A DNA stretch of 64,000 nt from Pseudoalteromonas caenipelagi (GTDB taxonomy: Bacteria > Pseudomonadota > Gammaproteobacteria > Enterobacterales > Alteromonadaceae): contig NZ_JABBPG010000004.1 in NCBI RefSeq assembly GCF_013140855.1, positions 124,001-188,000 on the forward strand, in the 5' to 3' direction. This document shows, piece after piece, positions 58,084 to 64,000 of this stretch. Below the pieces are notes generated by a model that was given only the letters and a program-made list of their open reading frames with translations, was not told the origin of the DNA and searched no databases. The first letter of the stretch is position 1, and the number at the start of each line of letters is the position of its first letter. A program made the position numbers and the translations under genes.

Positions 58084-59844
58084 TTAGTTGCTCGCTAGGG
58101 TTTGTTGAATGTACTGCTCTATCTGTGCTTCAAGTAAAAACAGCGGTACAGAGCCATGACGTAGCACCTGATGATGGAACTCTCTTAAGTCAAACTTGTC
58201 GTCTAATTGTTGTTCAGCCTTAGCACGCAAGCGCTTAATGGTGAGCTCGCCTATCTTGTATGACAAAGCCTGCGCAGGCCAAGAAATATAACGGTCAGTT
58301 TCTGTTTTCACATTGTGCAAAGATAAAGCAGTGTTGTTTTTCATAAAATCCATAGCTTGCTCTCGACTCCAACCAAACATATGCATGCCTGTGTCTACCA
58401 CCAAACGAACAGCTCGCCACATTTCGTAGGTTAAACGACCAAAGTTACTATAAGGGTCTTGATAGAACCCAACTTCCAGCCCTAAATATTCCGAATAAAG
58501 CCCCCAGCCCTCACCAAATGCCGAGATATAACTATTGCGTCGATAATCGGGTAAGTGCTCCATTTCTTCATTGAGCGCTATCTGCAAATGGTGTCCAGGA
58601 ACAGCTTCATGCAAAGTCAACGCCTCTAAAACATAGAGCGGACGTTTGTCTAACGCATAGGTATTTACCCAATAATATCCTGCTTCTAAATCATTACTTG
58701 CACCTAAGTAACGGCCTGTTGTGTATTTTGGCGCGATACTCTCTGGCACAGGTGCCACGCCGTAAGGACGACGTGGCAAAGTATGAAATAACTGCGGTAA
58801 CTTTGCGTCCATACGCTTAGCAATATAAGCGGCCTCTTTGAGCAATTGCTCTGGTGTCTTCGCGTAAAATTGTGGGTCTGTTCTTAAAAAATTCACAAAT
58901 TCGGCAAAAGAGCCTTCAAAGCCCACTTGCTCAATAACGGTTTCCATTTCTTTGCGAATACGTGCCACTTCCTTTAAACCCAGTTCATGGATTTGTTTAG
59001 GAGACATATCTGTTGTTGTATAGTGCTGTGCCCTATTCGCATAGTAAGCTTGGCCATTTGGGGTATCACGAAGCGCAATACTTTGACGAGCATTTGGTTG
59101 ATATTGCTCGGTAAAAAAGTCTAAATATGCCTTATAAGCAGGCATCACCTGATTGCTTAACACTGATTTGGCTCGCGCCTGTAATGCGGCAAATTCAGTA
59201 TCAGATAACCTAGCCGTGTTGGTTTTAAAAGGCGCATAGAACACTGATTGAGTGACATCTTGATGAATAAACCCAGCTATCGACTTTTCATACCCTTTAA
59301 GCACAACCTGAGGTTGCGTGTGCCCAGTTTGCATACCTACACGCATCCAGTGCATGTTTTGCTCAAAGAAGCGGGGCACTTGTTCCAAGCGCTTTAAATA
59401 AACCTCAAATCCATTTGCTTTGGTAAAGTCACTATAACCAATAATATAGGTGAGTTGTGAGTGAAACCCGCCTTCGGAAGTCAGTGGTATGTAGTGCTTT
59501 TTAAACTGATACTCATCAACTTTATTTTGAATTTGAGAGCGCAGTATCGTGTGGTTAACTTGGTTATCTTTGCTGAGTTTTTGAAAATCCACCTCGTCCA
59601 AACGCTTAAGTAAGTCTAACCGCGCCTGATGCTGCTGCGCTAAATGCTCAGCACTTAAATTGGGTAGATAATAGGTAGCATCTAATGAATCAACCTTATT
59701 AGGATCGGCTTGTTTTAGAAACTGCTGAACTTGTTGTTCAACTTGAGTAAACATATCGTTACTAGATTTGGGTGTGGCCTGACAGCCCGACAATGACAGG
59801 CTAACCATGACAACACCTGCCGATAACGCAAAAATTTTAATCAC
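58084..59844 (-). CDS. DUF885 family putative zinc peptidase lipoprotein
   Basis: A 586-residue protein with a lipobox SLSGC (Cys21), so lipid-anchored. The DUF885 signature is in the C-terminal half: LTLHEAVPGHHLQ, a HEXXXH-like zinc site, then AFGEGWGLYSEYLG, followed by YEMWRAVRLVVDTGMHMFGWSREQA. The N-terminal half is helical. DUF885 members resemble M32-like carboxypeptidases and are often annotated as putative peptidases, but the substrate is unknown. It is monocistronic and convergent with mtnK. Confidence 0.88.
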   Translation of the reverse strand: MIKIFALSAGVVMVSLSLSGCQATPKSSNDMFTQVEQQVQQFLKQADPNKVDSLDATYYLPNLSAEHLAQQHQARLDLLKRLDEVDFQKLSKDNQVNHTILRSQIQNKVDEYQFKKHYIPLTSEGGFHSQLTYIIGYSDFTKANGFEVYLKRLEQVPRFFEQNMHWMRVGMQTGHTQPQVVLKGYEKSIAGFIHQDVTQSVFYAPFKTNTARLSDTEFAALQARAKSVLSNQVMPAYKAYLDFFTEQYQPNARQSIALRDTPNGQAYYANRAQHYTTTDMSPKQIHELGLKEVARIRKEMETVIEQVGFEGSFAEFVNFLRTDPQFYAKTPEQLLKEAAYIAKRMDAKLPQLFHTLPRRPYGVAPVPESIAPKYTTGRYLGASNDLEAGYYWVNTYALDKRPLYVLEALTLHEAVPGHHLQIALNEEMEHLPDYRRNSYISAFGEGWGLYSEYLGLEVGFYQDPYSNFGRLTYEMWRAVRLVVDTGMHMFGWSREQAMDFMKNNTALSLHNVKTETDRYISWPAQALSYKIGELTIKRLRAKAEQQLDDKFDLREFHHQVLRHGSVPLFLLEAQIEQYIQQTLASN

Positions 59845-60147
59845 TTTTGTATCCTAAGTTCTGGATTTTTTCCGACTGTAGCTGAGTAAATACAGACACT
59901 GCAACTAAAAGAGTTCAATCCCAGAAATTGCAATATGTTTAATTTGCAGGCAAACTACGAAAAATTGATGATAAAAAAAGCGAACAGTCGCATAAATTTA
60001 ACTTTTCTATTTCAAATGCGACCATTTTGATTTTAAATACAGATTGCACTAGGTGCTCGAATAAATATGATAGTAGTGAGACCAAACCCATTATTTAGGG
60101 GGACTGTCACTGACTCGAAGTAGCGTTTTATTATTGCGGTAAACAGA
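59845..60147. other. Intergenic region upstream of the GGDEF-like gene
   Basis: A 303-bp AT-rich divergent region. It holds the promoter listed at 60044-60071. The minus-strand side should carry the DUF885 promoter, but none was identified with confidence. Confidence 0.4.
60044..60071 (+). promoter_or_regulatory. Sigma-70 promoter of the GGDEF-like gene
   Basis: -35 TTGCAC, a 16-base spacer and -10 TATGAT, 77 bases upstream of the start codon. No riboswitch-like fold was recognised in the leader. Confidence 0.6.
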
Positions 60148-61149
60148 ATGATATTCCATGACTCCATGGCAAATGCACAAGAAAAAATGACACAGGTTTG
60201 CCTGTTTTTAGAGCAGTACCATTTGCCGCCAACGCCAATGAACTATCACGTGGCCTACGCCTATATAAGCAAATGTGAAGCTACACTCAATAAAGCGATA
60301 AATGATGCTATCGATAGCAAACACAAAATAGACAGTGTATTTGTAGAGCACCTGTACTTCGAACACCTTAACAAAGGCCACAAAACAGAAACCGAACTAC
60401 TTAATAACGTCGATGGTGTTTTGGCAAATTTATCAAAAACAGCCAACGAGTCGCAAAAACAACTGACTAGCTTTGCCCAAAAAGTCACCTCCTGTGTGCA
60501 AGAATTAGATGAAGATAATATCGCGAAAAGCAAAAAAGCCATGTTACAGCTTGGCCAGTCTGCCGATGCGATACTAAATCAACACACCTTGTTCAAAGCA
60601 CAAATCAAAAAAATGCGCCTCATGCACATGAAGTCGCAGCAACAACTACAACAGCTTCGCAAGCAACATATTATTGACCCGCAAACTGGTCTCTATAAGC
60701 GTCACTTTTTAAACCAACAAACGCAAGCTTGGTTAGCCAAAGATAAGTCTATTTGTGCCATTGCCATCCAAATCACGAACCTACAAGACTTTACCCTAGA
60801 GTACGGAGATGTCGTTGGTGAAGTGATTGTTAATAGAGTGGCCAAAAAAGTACAAAAATATGTATTTGAAAGTGGCTTACCAGGGCGCACGCGAGAGCAA
60901 GAGTTTACTGTTTTATTGGCTGATATTGAGCCAAGCACCGCAAACGTTATTGCGGAAAAGATTAGAAATGGCGTTGAAAAGCTAAAATTCGTAAGTTCTA
61001 AAAGTCATGTTGAGTTACCGCGCATACAGCTCTCTTTAGGAATAACCAAGCGGCACCAAGAGCAAAGCTTTGATGAGCTAGCGCATAAAGCACACCTAGC
61101 CGCCCATAAAGCCTATTTGTCAGGGCAAAGTTGTTTTACTTGCACTTAG
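60148..61149 (+). CDS. Degenerate GGDEF-domain protein
   Basis: A 333-residue cytoplasmic protein. The N-terminal part (1-165) is helical, including a PPTPMNYHVAYAYI segment and a long coiled-coil-like stretch near 85-175. The C-terminal 160 residues follow the GGDEF fold (IDPQTGLYKRHFLNQQ; CAIAIQITNLQDF; KIRNGVEKLKF). The active-site GGDEF is R249-E-Q-E-F253 and the upstream inhibitory-site RxxD is FESG, so diguanylate cyclase activity is unlikely. It may bind GTP or a protein partner. It lies 114 bases before ubiE on the same strand. Confidence 0.85.
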   Translation: MIFHDSMANAQEKMTQVCLFLEQYHLPPTPMNYHVAYAYISKCEATLNKAINDAIDSKHKIDSVFVEHLYFEHLNKGHKTETELLNNVDGVLANLSKTANESQKQLTSFAQKVTSCVQELDEDNIAKSKKAMLQLGQSADAILNQHTLFKAQIKKMRLMHMKSQQQLQQLRKQHIIDPQTGLYKRHFLNQQTQAWLAKDKSICAIAIQITNLQDFTLEYGDVVGEVIVNRVAKKVQKYVFESGLPGRTREQEFTVLLADIEPSTANVIAEKIRNGVEKLKFVSSKSHVELPRIQLSLGITKRHQEQSFDELAHKAHLAAHKAYLSGQSCFTCT

Positions 61150-61262
61150 CGATCAAATAGGGCACCAAATTTAACAAATTCTGCTGCGATAAATTGCACC
61201 TCAGTCACGCAATCAAGTACACTAGAGAACAACTTAGCGTAACGGCCAGAGCAGAGAGCACC

Positions 61263-62018
61263 ATGAAAGAGTCGCAACAAAAAACTACAGATTTCGGTTA
61301 TAAAACAGTCGCCCGCGAAGAAAAAGCATCAATGGTCGCCGATGTATTCCATTCCGTCGCTGCAAAATACGATATTATGAACGACCTGATGTCTTTTGGT
61401 ATTCATCGTTTATGGAAACGCCAAGCGATAGCTTGTTCAGGTGTACGTAAAGGCCATAGAGTACTTGATCTTGCCGGTGGTACAGGAGACTTAACAGCCA
61501 AGTTCAGCCAACTGGTTGGCGATACTGGTCAGGTGATCCTAGGTGATATCAACGACTCAATGCTCAAAGTGGGCCGTGATAAATTGCGCGATTTAGGGTT
61601 GGTAAGCAATATTGAATACGTGCAAATGAATGCCGAAGCGCTCCCTTTTCCAGATAACAGCATTGATGTGATCACTATCGCATTCGGTTTACGTAATGTA
61701 ACAGACAAAGATGCTGCTCTGCGCTCAATGTATCGTATTCTCAAACCTGGTGGTCGTTTGCTGATCTTAGAATTCTCCAAAACTGACAGTGAAGCTTTGT
61801 CAAAGATTTATGACTTCTACTCCTTTAACCTGCTTCCAACCATGGGCAAACTAGTCGCGAATGATAGCGAGTCATATCGCTATTTGGCAGAATCGATCCG
61901 TATGCACCCAGACCAAGAAACATTAAAGAGCATGATGGAAGACGCCGGTTTTGAGCAAACCAGCTATCAAAATATGACCGGTGGTATTGTAGCGCTACAC
62001 CGCGGTTTTAAATATTAG
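61263..62018 (+). CDS. ubiE: Ubiquinone/menaquinone C-methyltransferase
   Basis: A 251-residue SAM-dependent methyltransferase, the same length as E. coli UbiE, from the ATG at 61263 ([21 protein letters not shown]); an in-frame ATG at 61194 gives an unsupported extension. Motifs are [12 protein letters not shown] (SAM motif I), [23 protein letters not shown] and [18 protein letters not shown]. It acts in quinone ring C-methylation and begins ubiE-ubiJ-ubiB. Confidence 0.98.
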   Translation: MKESQQKTTDFGYKTVAREEKASMVADVFHSVAAKYDIMNDLMSFGIHRLWKRQAIACSGVRKGHRVLDLAGGTGDLTAKFSQLVGDTGQVILGDINDSMLKVGRDKLRDLGLVSNIEYVQMNAEALPFPDNSIDVITIAFGLRNVTDKDAALRSMYRILKPGGRLLILEFSKTDSEALSKIYDFYSFNLLPTMGKLVANDSESYRYLAESIRMHPDQETLKSMMEDAGFEQTSYQNMTGGIVALHRGFKY

Positions 62019-62026
62019 AGGATAGC

Positions 62027-62629
62027 ATGTTAAACACTTTGCTAGTCGCTGCGGCTGAACGCTTACTCAACACAGCCCTTGAGTTAGACCCTAGTTTTGC
62101 GACATCACTTGAGAAACTACAACATCAGGTTTTAGCGGTTGAAATACGCGACTGGCAACAAACTTTTGCGCTCACATATACTGGCAAAAGTTTTATGTTG
62201 TTTAACAATTATCAAGAACAGGCTGACTGTCATATCAGTGCCAGTATTGCGACCTTGTCTGAGCTTAAAGACCCAAGTGTGTTAACACGCTTAATCCGCC
62301 AAGAAGCGCTAGATTTGCACGGCAATCTAAATGTGGCACAAGCATATAGTCAAAGCTTTTCTAACTTAGATATAGATTGGCCTGAACAATTATCCAGATA
62401 TTTGGGTGATGCGGGCGCTCAACAGCTTATGCAACATTGCCAATCCGTAAAATCACGCTCACAACAACTGAGCAAAGTACTCAAAAGTACTGCCACAGAG
62501 CTACTGCAAGATGAGCTAAAAGTCACCATTCATCCACTTGAAATGGCACAATTTAAAGCACATACGCGAGAGCTTAAACAACGCACAGCACAATTAGAAC
62601 AACGTATTAATCAACTACTCGCTCGTTAA
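62027..62629 (+). CDS. ubiJ: Ubiquinone biosynthesis accessory factor UbiJ
   Basis: A 200-residue protein with an SCP2-like N-terminal lipid-binding domain ([24 protein letters not shown], then [14 protein letters not shown]) and a C-terminal helical tail ([17 protein letters not shown]) that resembles a coiled coil. UbiJ organises ubiquinone-synthesis enzymes together with UbiK. The gene begins 8 bases after ubiE, after AGGA. Confidence 0.92.
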   Translation: MLNTLLVAAAERLLNTALELDPSFATSLEKLQHQVLAVEIRDWQQTFALTYTGKSFMLFNNYQEQADCHISASIATLSELKDPSVLTRLIRQEALDLHGNLNVAQAYSQSFSNLDIDWPEQLSRYLGDAGAQQLMQHCQSVKSRSQQLSKVLKSTATELLQDELKVTIHPLEMAQFKAHTRELKQRTAQLEQRINQLLAR

Positions 62630-62639
62630 GGACACCAGT

Positions 62640-64000
62640 TTGGCAATTGCTCGCTTATATCAGATAACTAACACCTTACTCAGTTTTGGGCTTGATGAGT
62701 TTATTCCTGCAAAAAAGCGACCTTGGTTTGCTCGTGTCGCCAGAAGCAGCCTGTTTTGGATGGCCAATAAGCATGCTGATAAACCTCTTGGAGTAAGGCT
62801 ACGTTTGGCACTACAAACTCTAGGTCCAGTCTGGGTTAAGTTTGGACAAATGCTCTCTACACGCCGAGATTTATTGCCTCTTGAAGTAGCACAAGAGCTG
62901 GCATTGTTGCAAGATAAGGTTGCGCCTTTTGATGGTGTTCAAGCTCAAAAGTTAATAGAAAATGCTTTACAAATTAAAGACATAAGCGAGTTATTCAGCG
63001 AGTTTGAGCAAACACCACTCGCCTCCGCCTCGATTGCTCAAGTACATACAGCAACCTTAGTAGACAAAGGGCAAGAAAACGAAGTGGTCATCAAGGTGAT
63101 CCGCCCTGACATTGAGCAACAGATCACCGCAGATCTGGCCTTAATGGCGCAATTTGCTCGGTTACTTGTTAGATTATTTAAATCAAGCCGCCGCCTGCGC
63201 CCAGTTGAAGTTGTCAAAGAATACAAAAAAACCTTGCTTGATGAACTCGACCTGATGCGAGAAGCCGCCAATGCGATTCAGTTAAAGCGTAATTTCACAG
63301 ACTCAGAATCTTTATATATCCCAGAAGTTTTTAGTGACTATTCGCGCACCAATGTACTTGTTATGGAACGCATCTATGGGATCCCTGTTTCCGATACCGA
63401 TGCACTACTTGCGCAAGGGACCAACATGAAACTCCTTGCTGAAAGAGGCGTGGAGGTATTCTTCACTCAAGTTTTCAGAGACAGCTTTTTTCATGCGGAT
63501 ATGCATCCTGGCAATATTTTTGTATCACGCGATACACCGCACAACCCACAATATATCGGTATAGACTGCGGCATTGTCGGTACATTAAACAAAGAGGATA
63601 AGCGTTATCTCGCTGAAAACTTCATCGCATTTTTCAATCGTGACTACCGCCAAGTTGCTCAGTTACACGTCGATTCAGGCTGGGTACCAGCCGATACTTG
63701 CGTTGAAGAGTTTGAATTCGCGATACGTACTGTGTGCGAGCCTATTTTTAATAAGCCACTCGCTGAGATATCGTTTGGTCATGTTTTGGTTAACCTGTTC
63801 AACACAGCTAGACGCTTTAATATGGAAGTACAACCTCAGTTGGTATTGCTGCAAAAAACCTTACTCTATGTTGAAGGACTTGGTCGTCAGCTTTACCCCC
63901 AGCTAGACTTGTGGCAAACAGCTAAACCATTTTTAGAACAATGGGTAAAAGAACAAGTAGGCCCTTGGTCTGTACTAAAACAACTGTACGCCAATCTGCC
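62640..64000 (+). CDS. ubiB: Ubiquinone biosynthesis protein UbiB (3' end outside the window)
   Basis: The open reading frame runs from a TTG at 62640 to the window end without a stop (453 codons). The TTG follows AAGGA about 9 bases upstream and 10 bases after ubi[21 protein letters not shown] aligns with the E. coli UbiB N-terminus. ADCK/UbiB motifs are present: KFGQMLSTR (KxGQ), an Ala-rich SASIAQVH loop in place of a glycine-rich loop, and [13 protein letters not shown] with IDCGIVG. UbiB is an atypical kinase/ATPase needed for coenzyme Q synthesis; the C-terminal membrane helices lie beyond the window. Confidence 0.96.
   Translation, partial: MAIARLYQITNTLLSFGLDEFIPAKKRPWFARVARSSLFWMANKHADKPLGVRLRLALQTLGPVWVKFGQMLSTRRDLLPLEVAQELALLQDKVAPFDGVQAQKLIENALQIKDISELFSEFEQTPLASASIAQVHTATLVDKGQENEVVIKVIRPDIEQQITADLALMAQFARLLVRLFKSSRRLRPVEVVKEYKKTLLDELDLMREAANAIQLKRNFTDSESLYIPEVFSDYSRTNVLVMERIYGIPVSDTDALLAQGTNMKLLAERGVEVFFTQVFRDSFFHADMHPGNIFVSRDTPHNPQYIGIDCGIVGTLNKEDKRYLAENFIAFFNRDYRQVAQLHVDSGWVPADTCVEEFEFAIRTVCEPIFNKPLAEISFGHVLVNLFNTARRFNMEVQPQLVLLQKTLLYVEGLGRQLYPQLDLWQTAKPFLEQWVKEQVGPWSVLKQLYANL

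Noticed and set aside
60072..60147. A c-di-GMP riboswitch in the leader of the GGDEF-like gene
   Set aside because: None of the conserved GEMM-I or GEMM-II core bases were found.

Overview
The window looks like a chromosomal segment of a marine gammaproteobacterium of the Alteromonadales, most likely Pseudoalteromonas or a close relative. This rests on the AT-leaning sequence, the ribosomal/RNA polymerase gene order, a cold-active-type M1 aminopeptidase, a CsgD-type regulator, the Ubi proteins and MetJ-like boxes. No insertion sequence, prophage, integrase or CRISPR array was seen. Nearly everything is chromosomal housekeeping or signalling, with small accessory pockets.

Layout. (1) 0-2.4 kb: a DUF4105 envelope protein and a small lipoprotein, both on the minus strand. 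(2) 2.9-20 kb: one long minus-strand block read right to left as tRNA-Trp, secE, nusG, rplK, rplA, rplJ, rplL, rpoB, rpoC, then rpsL, rpsG, fusA, tufA. Promoters, the L10 leader RNA, an rplL-rpoB hairpin and terminators are visible. (3) 20.1-21.4 kb: deoC overlapping an unrecognised gene. (4) 21.7-28.6 kb: a plus-strand sulfate-assimilation operon, cysG-cysD-cysN-SLC13 permease-cysC-cysQ. (5) 28.7-31.8 kb: a TPR-like lipoprotein, a periplasmic solute-binding-like protein and an arylamine N-acetyltransferase-like protein. (6) 32-35.5 kb: an envelope/stress group (beta-barrel, BON protein, MscS channel, DUF2383, a 56-residue DUF1328 membrane protein, a small lipoprotein). (7) 35.8-40.4 kb: minus strand, murB-birA-coaX, tRNA-Thr, tRNA-Tyr, tRNA-Gly, tRNA-Thr, tufB. 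(8) 40.5-50.4 kb: M1 aminopeptidase, DUF2057, a HIT protein, a CsgD-like regulator, a hybrid histidine kinase and a chemotaxis receptor with nine consecutive HAMP units. (9) 50.4-58 kb: methionine salvage (mtnE, mtnBCD, mtnA, mtnK) under probable MetJ control, with an S9 peptidase gene inside the cluster. (10) 58-64 kb: a DUF885 lipoprotein, a degenerate GGDEF protein, then ubiE-ubiJ-ubiB, with ubiB cut by the window end.

How it fits together. The two tuf genes are direct repeats about 33 kb apart. They appear identical in coding sequence and also share about 220 bp downstream, including the terminator, which points to gene conversion. The E. coli order murB-birA-(pantothenate kinase)-tRNAs-tufB-secE-nusG is recognisable, but about 16 kb of sulfate and stress genes now separates tufB from tRNA-Trp/secE. 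Sulfate assimilation and methionine salvage are both sulfur pathways, but they have separate promoters.

The most unusual items are the poly-HAMP receptor and its signalling neighbours, the MetJ-type operators, the GGDEF and NAT proteins with altered active-site residues, and the terminator-like hairpin over the start of the DUF4105 gene. All calls come from reading the sequence; no database search was run.
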